From contig NZ_VFAC01000002.1 in the NCBI RefSeq assembly GCF_007644105.1, positions 248,001 through 312,000 of the forward strand: a stretch of 64,000 nt of DNA. The letters are read 5' to 3'. This DNA is from Elioraea rosea. Its GTDB lineage: Bacteria; Pseudomonadota; Alphaproteobacteria; Acetobacterales; Acetobacteraceae. A model generated the notes under the pieces. The model did not search any database. It saw nothing but the letters and a program-made list of their open reading frames with translations, and was not told the origin of the DNA. The number at the start of each line of letters is the position of its first letter. Within the stretch, counting starts at the first letter, position 1. Shown here in pieces: positions 52,615 to 60,966 of the stretch. The translations under genes were made by a program, and so were the position numbers.

Positions 52615-53415
52615 ATGACAGGCGGTTCCATCGCGCAGCGCCTCTCGCCCGCCTCGCTGTTCGGCCTCGCCGGCCGCGTCGCCCTCGTCACCGGCTCGTC
52701 GCGCGGGCTGGGATGGGCGATGGCGCAGGCGCTTGCCGCGGCGGGCGCGACGGTCGCGCTGAACGCACGGAATGCCGAAACGCTTGCTTCCCGCGCGGCG
52801 GAGCTGACGCGCGAAGGCCTCAAGGCCGCCGCGCTGTGCTTCGACGTCGCCGACCCCTCCGCCTGCGATGCCGCCGTCGCGCAGGTCGTCGAACAGCACG
52901 GCCGTCTCGACATCCTGATCGCCAATGCGGCGACCACGGTGCGCAAGCCAGCCCTCGAACAGACGGACGAGGACTGGGCCCGCGTGATCGCGACCGATCT
53001 CACCGCCGGCTTCCGCCTCGCGCGCGCGGTAGCGCGCCACATGGCCGATGCCGGGGGCGGCCGCATCATCTTCACCTCATCGATCAACGGCATGGTCGTT
53101 CGACCGGGCATGGTCGGCTATGCGTCGGCGAAGACCGGTCTGTTCGGCCTGGTGCGGGTTCTCGCCGTCGAGCTTGCGCCGATGGGCATCACGGTCAACG
53201 CCATCGCGCCAGGCTATTTCCTCACCGACGGCAATGCGGCGACGCGCCAGTCGGACACGGGCTTCGAGGCCCGCATCGCCTCGCGCACGCCGATGGGGCG
53301 CTGGGGCACCCCCGACGAACTCGCCACCGCCGCGCTCTATCTCGCCTCGCCGGCCTCAGGCTACGCGACAGGCAGCATCGTGACGGTCGACGGCGGGCTG
53401 ACGGTGGCGATCTGA
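52615..53415 (+). CDS. Short-chain dehydrogenase/reductase
   Basis: A 266-residue SDR. NAD(P) motif TGSSRGLGWAMA, IANAATT, catalytic Ser in FTSSING and YASAK. The C-terminus TGSIVTVDGGLTVAI is typical. GAGGG seven to ten bases before ATG 52615. Closest in style to gluconate 5-dehydrogenase-like SDRs, but the substrate is not established. It follows the permease by 8 bases and is probably in the same operon. Confidence 0.9.
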   Translation: MTGGSIAQRLSPASLFGLAGRVALVTGSSRGLGWAMAQALAAAGATVALNARNAETLASRAAELTREGLKAAALCFDVADPSACDAAVAQVVEQHGRLDILIANAATTVRKPALEQTDEDWARVIATDLTAGFRLARAVARHMADAGGGRIIFTSSINGMVVRPGMVGYASAKTGLFGLVRVLAVELAPMGITVNAIAPGYFLTDGNAATRQSDTGFEARIASRTPMGRWGTPDELATAALYLASPASGYATGSIVTVDGGLTVAI

Positions 53416-53438
53416 CTGTGAGGTGGGACAAACCACGC

Positions 53439-54488
53439 ATGGCAGTGCCTGCCGCCCGCCTGGAAGACTATGTCGCGGCCATCTTCCGAGCCGCCGGCTC
53501 GGCCGCCGGGGAGGCAGGGCTGATCGCGCATCACCTCGTCGCGTCCAACCTCGCCGGCCATGATTCGCACGGCGTCGGGCTCGTGCGCGGCTACCTCGCC
53601 GCCGTCGCGCGTGGCGATCTTCGGCTGAACCATCGTCTCGCGGTCATGCGCGACAGCGGCTCGGTTCTCGTCTGCGACGGCGGCAACGGCGCGGGCGCGG
53701 CGATGGCCAGTGCGGCGATGGATCTCGGCATCGCACGAACGAGACGCGAGGGGGCCGCCATCGTCGCGCTGCGCGACAGCTACCATATCGGCCGCATCGG
53801 CGCCTGGGCCGAGCAGTGCGCGGCTGCCGGGCTCGTATCCATCCATTTCGTCAACGTCCCCGCGCACGCGGCGGTCGCGGCGTTCGGGGGAACGAAGGCC
53901 CGGCTCGGCACCAACCCGTTCGCGGCCGGGTTCCCCTGCGGCGAGGGCGAGCCGGTGATCGTCGACTTCGCGACGAGCCGCTGGGCTGTCGGCAAGGTCC
54001 AGGTCGCGCGCCGCGCGAACAAGCGCGTGCCTCCTGGCATCCTGCTCGATGCCGAAGGCCGCGAGACCGACGATCCCGCGGCGCTCTTCGCCGCGCCGCC
54101 TGGAGCGCTGCTTCCCTTCGGCGAGCACAAGGGCTTCGGGCTCGCCCTCGCCTGCGAAATGCTTGCCGGCGCCCTGCTGGGCGCGGAGACGCAGCGCGGC
54201 GAGCCGTCGCCTGCAATCACGAACTCCATGCTCTCGGTCATCCTCGACCCTGGCGCACTCGGGGGCGAGGCGGCCTATGCGGAGCGTCGCGACGCGCTGC
54301 TTGCGTGGGTGACGTCGGAGCGCGGAGAAGGCAAGGAGATCATGCTGCCTGGCGAGCCCGAGCGGATGCGGCGCGCACGGCTGCTCGGCGAAGGGCTCGC
54401 GCTCGATGCAGGAACCAGGGCGGAACTCGCCGAGGCAGCGGCGAGCGTTGGCGTCGACGCCGCGTCGCATCTCGGCGACTGCGCGTAG
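53439..54488 (+). CDS. Ldh2/malate-lactate dehydrogenase family oxidoreductase
   Basis: A 349-residue NAD(P)-dependent 2-hydroxyacid dehydrogenase of the non-Rossmann Ldh2 type (as in ComC, YbiC, DlgD). Landmarks: GHDSHGVGLVRGY (catalytic His about 46), DSYHIGRIGAWAEQCA, FGGTKARLGTNPFA, and FGEHKGFGLALACEML. GTG 53418 is an alternative start overlapping nothing. It could act on an imino or oxo acid in the catabolic pathway of this cluster. Confidence 0.9.
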   Translation: MAVPAARLEDYVAAIFRAAGSAAGEAGLIAHHLVASNLAGHDSHGVGLVRGYLAAVARGDLRLNHRLAVMRDSGSVLVCDGGNGAGAAMASAAMDLGIARTRREGAAIVALRDSYHIGRIGAWAEQCAAAGLVSIHFVNVPAHAAVAAFGGTKARLGTNPFAAGFPCGEGEPVIVDFATSRWAVGKVQVARRANKRVPPGILLDAEGRETDDPAALFAAPPGALLPFGEHKGFGLALACEMLAGALLGAETQRGEPSPAITNSMLSVILDPGALGGEAAYAERRDALLAWVTSERGEGKEIMLPGEPERMRRARLLGEGLALDAGTRAELAEAAASVGVDAASHLGDCA

Positions 54489-54546
54489 GGCGGCCCAGGC
54501 GGCAGCATGGATGGCCCCGCGCGCAGAACGCGGCTAGCCTGCTGCG

Positions 54547-55509
54547 ATGCTCGATCTCGACACCCTCGAGGCGGCGCAGCGGATCGTCCATGCCGCCATG
54601 CCGCCGACACCTCAATATGCCTGGCCCCTTCTCTCCGCCCGCCTCGGCGCGGAAGCCTGGGTCAAGCACGAGAACCACACGCCGACAGGTGCCTTCAAGG
54701 TGCGGGGCGGGCTCGTTTACGTGCAGCGGCTGAAGGCAGCGCGGCCGGACGTTCCCGGCATCGTCAGCGCGACGCGCGGCAATCACGGCCAGAGCCTCGC
54801 CTATGCCGGGGCGCGTCATGGCGTGCCGGTCACGATCGTCGTGCCTTACGGCAACAGCACCGAGAAGAACGCCGCGATGCGGGCCTTCGGTGCGCGGCTC
54901 GTCGAACATGGCGAGGATTTCGATGCGGCACGCCTCCACGCCGAGGCGCTCGCGAAGCGGGAGGGCCTGGTCTTCGCGCCATCCTTCGCGCCGGACCTCG
55001 TCGCCGGCGTGGCGAGCTACGCTCTGGAGCTTTTCCGCGCAGCGCCACCGCTCGAGGCGGTTTATGTGCCGGTGGGGCTCGGCAGCGGCATCTGCGGCCT
55101 GATTGTGGCGCGCGACGCCCTCGGGCTTGCGACAGAGATCGTCGGCGTGCAGAGCGATGGGGCGAACGCCTATGCCCTCTCCTTCGCAGCAGGCCGCGTG
55201 GTGCAGACCGAGCGCGCGACGACGAACGCTGACGGCATGGCAACGCGGATGCCTGACCCGGAGGCGCTCGCCATCATCCTGCGTGGTGCTGCGCGCATCG
55301 TGACGGTGAGCGACGACCAGGTGGCCGAGGCGATCCGCGCGTACTGGACCGACACGCATAATCTCGCCGAGGGCGCCGGCGCGGCTCCGCTGGCCGCGGC
55401 GCTCGCCGAGCGCGGCCGCCTCGCGGGAAAGCGCATCGGGCTCATCCTGTGCGGCGGCAATATCGACCTCGCACTCTTCCGAAGCTGGGTTCTGGGAGCA
55501 GGGAGTTGA
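54547..55509 (+). CDS. PLP-dependent threonine dehydratase-like enzyme
   Basis: A 320-residue fold-type II PLP enzyme. PLP lysine in TPTGAFKVRGG (about residue 51), SATRGNHGQSLA, and the phosphate-binding loop VGLGSGICG. No ACT regulatory domain, so it is the short catabolic form; serine/threonine dehydratase, serine racemase or hydroxyaspartate dehydratase are all possible. Its stop overlaps the TTG start proposed for the next gene. Confidence 0.87.
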   Translation: MLDLDTLEAAQRIVHAAMPPTPQYAWPLLSARLGAEAWVKHENHTPTGAFKVRGGLVYVQRLKAARPDVPGIVSATRGNHGQSLAYAGARHGVPVTIVVPYGNSTEKNAAMRAFGARLVEHGEDFDAARLHAEALAKREGLVFAPSFAPDLVAGVASYALELFRAAPPLEAVYVPVGLGSGICGLIVARDALGLATEIVGVQSDGANAYALSFAAGRVVQTERATTNADGMATRMPDPEALAIILRGAARIVTVSDDQVAEAIRAYWTDTHNLAEGAGAAPLAAALAERGRLAGKRIGLILCGGNIDLALFRSWVLGAGS

Positions 55510-56699
55510 ATACGGTGCTGATCCGCAATGTCCGCCCGCTCGGGGAGGCTGCCTGCGATATCCTCATCGAGGGCGGCAGAATCGCGGCGATCGGCCCCTC
55601 GAGCGCCGCGCCGGCCGGCGCGGACGTGGAGAAAGGTCGGGGACTTCTCGCGCTGCCGGGGCTTGTCGAAGGCCATTCCCACCTGGACAAGACGCTATGG
55701 GGCCTTGGCTGGTACCGCAACGATGTCGGCCCGAACCTCACCGACAAGATCGACAACGAGCGCCGCTATCGCGCCGAGACCAACCATGACGCCGGCGCAG
55801 CCTCCCTGGCCATGGCGCGGCGGCTTCTTGCGAACGGCACGACCTCGGTGCGCACCTTCGTCGATGTCGACACCGATGCGGGGCTGAAGCACCTCCACGG
55901 GGTAATCGCGACGCGCGGGACCATGGCGCCCATCCAGCGCATGCAGGTCGTTGCCTTCCCGCAATCGGGCATTCTGCGCATGCCTGGCACGGACAGGCTG
56001 CTCGACGAAGCGATGACGGCGGGGGCAGACGTGGTCGGCGGCCTCGATCCATGCGGGATCGACCGTGACCCCGTGCGCCATCTCGACGTGGTGTTCGGGC
56101 TGGCTCAGAAACATGGCAAGCCGGTCGACATCCACCTGCACGAGCCAGGCGAGATGGGCGCCTTCTCTCTCGATCTCATCCTCGAGCGCACGGCAGCGCT
56201 CGGCATGCGCGGCAGCGTCGTGATCAGTCACGGCTTCTGCCTCGCGATGATCGAGCCCGCCCAGCGCGATGCACTTCTCGCGCGAATGGCGCAGTGGGAG
56301 GTTTCGATCGCCACCACCGCCGCCCCATCACGCCCGGTTCCGACGGTGCCGATGTGCCGCGCCGCAGGCGTGACGCTGTTCGCGGGCAATGACGGGATGC
56401 GCGACACCTGGGGCCCCTACGGCACGCCAGACATGCTCGAGCGGGCGATGATCGTCGGGCTCAGGAGCAACCTCAGGCGGGACGAGGAACTTCTCTGGGC
56501 GCTCGAGACGGTGAGCGCGGCGGGCGCCAGGGGCTGCGGCTTCGACGGGCACGTGCTGGAGCCCGGCGCGAGGGCCGACGTCGTTCTCGTCGAGGCCGAA
56601 ACCGTGGCGGAGGCCGTGGTGTCCCGGTCGCCAAGGCAGTTGGTGGTTTCCGGCGGCCGCGTCATCGCCCGGGGTGGGTCGCTCGTCGGTGGGGCCTAG
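55506..56699 (+). CDS. Amidohydrolase, cytosine deaminase-like (TTG or GTG start)
   Basis: A metal-dependent hydrolase of about 397 residues. Metal ligands: HSHLDKT near residue 58, HLHEPGEMG, SHGFCL and Asp in GNDGMRDTWGP, the pattern of cytosine deaminase and N-isopropylammelide hydrolase. Start is either TTG 55506 (overlapping the previous stop, GGGAG upstream) or GTG 55515 (AGGGAG nine bases before). Last gene of the catabolic block; it probably hydrolyses or deaminates a cyclic amide or amidine. Confidence 0.87.
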   Translation: MNTVLIRNVRPLGEAACDILIEGGRIAAIGPSSAAPAGADVEKGRGLLALPGLVEGHSHLDKTLWGLGWYRNDVGPNLTDKIDNERRYRAETNHDAGAASLAMARRLLANGTTSVRTFVDVDTDAGLKHLHGVIATRGTMAPIQRMQVVAFPQSGILRMPGTDRLLDEAMTAGADVVGGLDPCGIDRDPVRHLDVVFGLAQKHGKPVDIHLHEPGEMGAFSLDLILERTAALGMRGSVVISHGFCLAMIEPAQRDALLARMAQWEVSIATTAAPSRPVPTVPMCRAAGVTLFAGNDGMRDTWGPYGTPDMLERAMIVGLRSNLRRDEELLWALETVSAAGARGCGFDGHVLEPGARADVVLVEAETVAEAVVSRSPRQLVVSGGRVIARGGSLVGGA

Positions 56700-56754
56700 C
56701 CCCGTCGCATCGGGGTTGCCCCGGGCCATCGGAGTTGCTTATGTGCCGCCCGCC

Positions 56755-56844
56755 GGAGGGGTGGCCGAGTGGTCTAAGGCGCTCGCCTGGAAAGCGGGTA
56801 TACCGGAGACGGTATCGTGGGTTCGAATCCCACTCCCTCCGCCA
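56755..56844 (+). tRNA. tRNA-Ser (anticodon GGA)
   Basis: A 90-base tRNA with GGAGGGG acceptor strand, D-arm GGCCGAGTGG, anticodon loop CTGGAAA, long class II variable arm (GGTATACCGGAGACGGTATC region), T-arm GGGTTCGAATCCC and an encoded CCA end. The long variable arm and GGA anticodon identify serine. Accessory-looking sequence begins on its 3' side. Confidence 0.95.
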
Positions 56845-57141
56845 GCCGGCTATCGAGGCGCGCTCTCCGGCGGAGCTGAGACGGGCCGGAACGGCAAGTT
56901 TCCCGCGGTTCTCGCCACTGACCTTGTGACCGCCACTTCCGAGCACCGGCGAAACTCGGCTCTCTGGCGGCCAGTTCTCTCCAAAGCTGTTGACCTGCAT
57001 GATCCGGTAAACCGGTAAGATCGCTGCGAAATCATAAGCATATGGCCGCACTGGTTTTCGGAGGTTCGCAGGTCAATTTGGAGGTCCAGTGGAGCTGGGG
57101 GAGAACCGCGCATCGACTCTCTCTCTCTTCGCGGCAGACAG
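56845..57141. other. Spacer between tRNA-Ser and the CRISPR array, no gene seen
   Basis: No convincing reading frame. The minus frame over the tRNA end is the common antisense artefact of tRNA-Ser. I searched by eye for a second copy of the tRNA 3' end downstream (an att site) and for an integrase and saw neither. On the array's minus-strand orientation this is its trailer side. Confidence 0.5.
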
Positions 57142-57405
57142 TGTTCAAGGAGGCCCCGGCACGAGTGCCGGGGAAGAGGTCGACCACCTGCCGCCGCTGG
57201 TGTAGGCCGAGAACTCGCTGCTTCAATGAGGCCCCGGCACGAGTGCCGGGGAAGAGGCGATGGCTCGACGCGCTCGCGAAGGCGCATGAGAAGCTTCAAT
57301 GAGGCCCCGGCACGAGTGCCGGGGAAGAGAGCCTGGCCGAACGGCGGCGAGACAGACATCGAGTTCGAGCTTCAATGAGGCCCCGGCACGAGTGCCGGGG
57401 AAGAG
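57142..57405 (-). CRISPR. CRISPR array: four 37-bp repeats, three spacers
   Basis: Repeats at 57142-57178 (degenerate), 57220-57256, 57293-57329 and 57369-57405. The last three are identical. Each contains the palindrome CCCCGGCAC/GTGCCGGGG. Spacers are 41, 36 and 39 bases. Read on the minus strand, repeats end in ATTGAAGC, the usual 3' end, and the degenerate repeat is then the terminal one with its differences mainly at the 3' end. So transcription runs leftward, with the leader on the cas2 side. Confidence 0.93.
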
Positions 57406-57633
57406 CCTGCCCCGAAAATGGCAGTCAAAGACAACGACGTACAAGGCACTTCGCGAGAGCTCGGCCATTCGCTCGGAAAAGCCCAGTCAGCTAGACGAGC
57501 CAACGGCTCGCCCGCAAGGCTCAACCTCCTGATCCACCATGTCAAAGAGCCCCTGCGAGCACTGCCCACACTGCTGCGGGCACCGGAGCGCTCGCGGCAG
57601 CACGGCGAGGTCCAGCCACCCTCAGCCGCACAG
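57406..57633 (-). promoter_or_regulatory. Presumed CRISPR leader between cas2 and the array
   Basis: A 228-base non-coding stretch between the cas2 stop and the first (newest) repeat on the minus strand. Assigned as leader from repeat orientation. No clear promoter motif recognised. Confidence 0.5.
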
Positions 57634-57930
57634 TCACACAATGATGGTATGGCGCGACACGGGCTCAAAGGTCTTTCCAAGGCTCGAGACACGTGGCTTC
57701 ACGTCGTCGGCAGGCCCCAGGTCAAGGATCATGACGTGGTCCTCGTCATGCTTGATGACTGCGCTCACCGCCTCCCTTAGATCCGCGAGGCCGCGACGTG
57801 ACAGCCGTGCCTGAAACACCGAGAGCTGAAGCCACGCGCCACGCCCCTGCATCGCCTTGTACAACCGCCGCCATCGCTTCGGATCGCGCACGTCATAGGT
57901 CACGACGTAGAGGTGGTCAGCGCTGCGCAT
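57634..57930 (-). CDS. cas2: CRISPR-associated endonuclease Cas2
   Basis: A 98-residue ferredoxin-fold protein. HLYVVTYDVRDPKRWRRLYK with the conserved Asp of the first strand, then GAWLQLSVFQARL. It partners Cas1 in spacer acquisition. It starts 10 bases after the Cas4-Cas1 stop, in the same operon. It appears intact. Confidence 0.93.
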   Translation of the reverse strand: MRSADHLYVVTYDVRDPKRWRRLYKAMQGRGAWLQLSVFQARLSRRGLADLREAVSAVIKHDEDHVMILDLGPADDVKPRVSSLGKTFEPVSRHTIIV

Positions 57931-57940
57931 CCGTGATGCC

Positions 57941-59524
57941 CTAACGCGTTATGATGTGCGGCAAGTCTGGAATCTCACCCGCCAGGAAGCGCCCGAGCAG
58001 CCGCGCCTGAACCTCGAACAGCCGACGATACGCAACGCGATAGCCGAACAGGGGATGGGTGATCTCCTGGTCGAGCCGCCGCTCGAACGCGGCGATGATC
58101 GCCTTGCGGCGAGAAGGTGTCAGCGCAACCGCGCCAGCGCGCGCGATGAAGTCACCAGGCCCGATCTCACCGTTGTTGCACGCGAGCAGAACGGCCGAGT
58201 CCGCCACCAGGGGCCGGAACGGCTCCATCATGTCGAGCGCGAGCGCCGGGCGGCCGTATCGCGACTGATGGTAGAAGCCACGATACGGATCGAGCCCGAC
58301 CGCGGAGAGCTGAACCGTCCACGCACGCACCAGCATCGCGTAGGTGAACGAGAGCAGCGCGTTGATCGGGTCGGTCGGTGGGCGACGGTTTCGCCCGTCC
58401 CAATCGAACCGCCGCCGACCTTGGCTGTCCTCGGCGAGGCATTGCGCGAAACCGGCGAAGTAGCGGCGCGCTGCCAACCCCTCGACCCCGAGAAGTGTGG
58501 GAAGATCATGCGCGGCTTCGGCCTGTTCACGATCGCGGTCGAGCAGGGCGAGCAACTCGTCCGCCGGCTCGCCACCGCGCCGGTTGCGGCGGACGAGCGT
58601 GCGCGCATTGCGAATCTTTGCCGCAACGACTCCGCGCGCGAATCGTAGGCAGAATGGAGCCTCGAAACTCTGGCGCCACTGATGAGTTCGCAGCTCGACA
58701 TTGCGGTGCCCGAGACCAAACGTATGCCCCATGAACCACCCAGCCGCGCTGTGCCACGTGACGGGGACCTCGCGACGCATGAGCTCGTGCAACGCAGGCG
58801 TCGTCAGCGCAGCCTGACCGAAGATCGCGACCTGCGACACATCGGCAAGGCGCGCGGTGCAAGCCTTCTCGCCCTCGACCGTGACGACAAGCGTCTCACC
58901 GTCCTTGCCGATCCTCGCGCGATGCTCCTGCACCACGAGCGGCAGCGCCTCGGCACGCGCAACCGCAAACGGGCGAGGCTCGATCCGACCGTTGCGCAAC
59001 CATGACACTTCATCGGGCAGACAGATGCCGACGAGGGAACAGCGCGGGCATTTCGGGCTGTCCTCGAGCGGCGGCGGAATGCGCCCCGACGCTGCCATGA
59101 GCCGAAGTCCATGAACGGCAGAGGTGACCGCCGCGTGCAGCTCGTCATCGAGCAGCACGGTGACGCGCTCGCGGCTCTCGGCGAAGTAGAGGATCGCTTC
59201 GTCGCAGGCATATCCATGCTCGCGCAGAAGCAGGATCTGGATGCCAAGCTGAACCCGCTCGGGGAGATGGGCTGATTTCTCAACATGCGGGCGGCGACCG
59301 CGCTTGTAGTCCACCGGGCGGACGCATCCGCCCTCGCCTTCGACGAGATCGAGCTTCGCGATGACGCCAAGCCGCTCCGACGAAAGCGTGACGGAGTGAG
59401 CGTGGATGCGCGCGTCATCCTCGAGGTCGTCTGCCTCGGGCAACTTGCCGCCTGGCTTGTCAGCGACCCGATGGGCGAAGCGGCCTTCGGCCGTGTCGGC
59501 ACTCTCCGCCCATTCGCCCTGCAC
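57941..59524 (-). CDS. cas1: Cas4-Cas1 fusion, type I-G (I-U), N-terminally truncated
   Basis: A fusion of at least 527 residues. Cas4 part (1-~185): KLDLVEG, the RecB motif PVDYKRG, QLGIQILLL and the C-terminal cysteines CPRCSLVGIC. Cas1 part (~190-527): LLGVEGLAARRYF (metal Glu), GFYHQSRYGRPALALDMMEPFRP (His and Asp/Glu). The open frame extends upstream to 59585, but only YLEWVQGEW is Cas4-like. The usual preceding block with the first iron-sulfur Cys (a YCPRL-type motif) is missing and replaced by unrelated residues. An IS256 transposase tail begins within 50 bases. Cas4 is therefore probably damaged, while Cas1 looks complete. A start at GTG 59524 is nominal. Confidence 0.88.
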   Translation of the reverse strand: MQGEWAESADTAEGRFAHRVADKPGGKLPEADDLEDDARIHAHSVTLSSERLGVIAKLDLVEGEGGCVRPVDYKRGRRPHVEKSAHLPERVQLGIQILLLREHGYACDEAILYFAESRERVTVLLDDELHAAVTSAVHGLRLMAASGRIPPPLEDSPKCPRCSLVGICLPDEVSWLRNGRIEPRPFAVARAEALPLVVQEHRARIGKDGETLVVTVEGEKACTARLADVSQVAIFGQAALTTPALHELMRREVPVTWHSAAGWFMGHTFGLGHRNVELRTHQWRQSFEAPFCLRFARGVVAAKIRNARTLVRRNRRGGEPADELLALLDRDREQAEAAHDLPTLLGVEGLAARRYFAGFAQCLAEDSQGRRRFDWDGRNRRPPTDPINALLSFTYAMLVRAWTVQLSAVGLDPYRGFYHQSRYGRPALALDMMEPFRPLVADSAVLLACNNGEIGPGDFIARAGAVALTPSRRKAIIAAFERRLDQEITHPLFGYRVAYRRLFEVQARLLGRFLAGEIPDLPHIITR

Positions 59525-59577
59525 CCATTCGAGATACGACGACCAGGGGGCTGTCAGTGCTGCGCGCAGGAGCTTGC

Positions 59578-59709
59578 GTCGCCGTCACCCACCTCGTCGG
59601 CGCCATCCTGCTCGAGCAGAGCGACAAATTGGCAGTCCAACCCCGCTACATGAGCCTGGAGACGCTCGCCCCATCAGCGATGGTCCGAACGTCAGCCTGC
59701 CCCGCGTGA
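59578..59709 (+). pseudogene. IS256-family transposase C-terminal remnant
   Basis: A plus-strand frame reads AVTHLVGAILLEQSDKLAV then QPRYMSLETLAP and stops at 59709. IS256-type transposases end with a near-identical block (LVGAILLEQNDEWAVQ-, RYMSLETIAPL-). Only about 40 residues remain; the rest of the element is absent and no inverted repeat was confirmed. It abuts the broken 5' end of cas4-cas1, so an insertion followed by deletion probably removed the Cas4 N-terminus and anything upstream. The remaining 99 bases to the aminotransferase gene show no coding signal. Confidence 0.75.
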
Positions 59710-59808
59710 CAAACTGACCGCGGCTCGCACGCGCTCAGGAGATCAGGGCGCTCACACACCTCATCACGGGGGCAACCCTACAGCCAAGAGTTCCAATCAT
59801 GGACGCCC

Positions 59809-60966
59809 CTACCGCGCAACTGACACGGCTTGGTGGAAGGACTCTATCAGTCTTTCAATATTAGCTTCGGTGATATGCAGATGCGGCGCTATACGAACCG
59901 CCTCTCCGCGCTGGCTGACATAGACGTTGTTTGCCCTTAACAGTCCGATAAGCCTTTGCGGTTCCTTGCACGTCAGTCCGAGAATATGTGGACTGCGGTG
60001 GTCACGCGCTAGAACCCCGTAGCCGAGGTCTTCGACTGCTCGCTCGATACGTCCGGTTATCTTGTCGAGCTCTCCGGTGATCTTCGCAATTCCCCAACGC
60101 TCGATTTGCGTGAGCGCTTCAATCGCACCCGGAAGCAGGGTCGTTACGCAGGTCTCCCCAACGTCGAACCGTCGCGCTCCGGCACGGTAGTTCTCCTGAT
60201 ACTCCACAAGACCGGCGAAATTCTCAGAACCGGCGCGCGTCAACCAGCCTTCCTCGAGCGGCCGCGCACCGTGCCAGCGTGAATCTACGTAGAAGAACGA
60301 CGCCCCATAAGGGCACAACAACCACTTGTACCCCGCGGCGACCATGAAATCGGGCCGGACGTCCGCCAAGTCGATCGGAACAGCGCCGAGCGACTGTGTA
60401 ACGTCGAGCGAGAGGACGACATCCCTGCTGCGGCAGGCTCGACTTATGGCCGCCAAATCCAGTTGCGCCCCGTCGGTCCAGTGGCAGGCCGGTAGGCTAG
60501 CGACGCGGGCCCGTGATTCTAACCGATCCAGGACGGCCTGGGTCCAGTTTCCATCCTCAGGCCGTTCGACCCTCACAATCTCAGCGTCGCGTTCCGCGGC
60601 CACTCGCAACCACGGGAGAACGTTCGAAGGAAACTCTTGCTCGAGCATCAATATGATGTCCCCTCGCCGAAGGCGCGGCTCAATGATGCGCGCAGCGGTG
60701 CTAACGCCGTAGCTCGCAGCGGGAATAATAGCGAAGTTGTCGGGCACGCCTCCGAAGAGCGAGGAGCAATGCTGCCGAATTGCTTCGGCGTCCTGAAAAA
60801 AATGCTCCGGCATCCGCTCCCACGGGCGGCTCTTCAGTCCCGCAGCCACTTCCAAGGCTTGCCGCGACGCTCGCAGCAAGGGCGCGTTGTAGGCCGTGTT
60901 GAAGTAGGCGATGTGGCCCGGAACTTCGAAGAGGTGGCTGAACTCGCCGATTGTCATTTGGTGCAT
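59809..60966 (-). CDS. Class V aminotransferase family PLP enzyme
   Basis: A 385-residue fold-type I PLP enzyme of the isopenicillin-N-epimerase/cysteine-desulfurase-like group. PLP lysine in VAAGYKWLLCPYG, Asp in VVLSLDVTQSLGAVPIDL, substrate-region LPACHWTDG. ATG 60966 follows AGGAG; ATG 60957 and a longer start at 60999 are alternatives. Codon use is visibly less GC-biased than in the first 56 kb, suggesting acquisition. Substrate unknown. Confidence 0.87.
   Translation of the reverse strand: MHQMTIGEFSHLFEVPGHIAYFNTAYNAPLLRASRQALEVAAGLKSRPWERMPEHFFQDAEAIRQHCSSLFGGVPDNFAIIPAASYGVSTAARIIEPRLRRGDIILMLEQEFPSNVLPWLRVAAERDAEIVRVERPEDGNWTQAVLDRLESRARVASLPACHWTDGAQLDLAAISRACRSRDVVLSLDVTQSLGAVPIDLADVRPDFMVAAGYKWLLCPYGASFFYVDSRWHGARPLEEGWLTRAGSENFAGLVEYQENYRAGARRFDVGETCVTTLLPGAIEALTQIERWGIAKITGELDKITGRIERAVEDLGYGVLARDHRSPHILGLTCKEPQRLIGLLRANNVYVSQRGEAVRIAPHLHITEANIERLIESFHQAVSVAR

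Noticed and set aside
56662-57051. Minus-strand frame across the tRNA-Ser gene
   Set aside because: The part reading WDSNPRYRLRYTRFPG is the well-known spurious translation of the antisense of tRNA-Ser. No support beyond it.
57142-57405. Repeat units as REP elements or a transposon end
   Set aside because: Regular spacing with unique spacers and adjacent cas2 and cas1 make a CRISPR array the clear explanation.
57941-59524. Type V-B assignment for the Cas4-Cas1 fusion
   Set aside because: V-B loci also have Cas4-Cas1 fusions, but no Cas12b-like gene is present and the strongly palindromic repeat ending ATTGAAGC suits type I. I-G remains the better call, though not proven.
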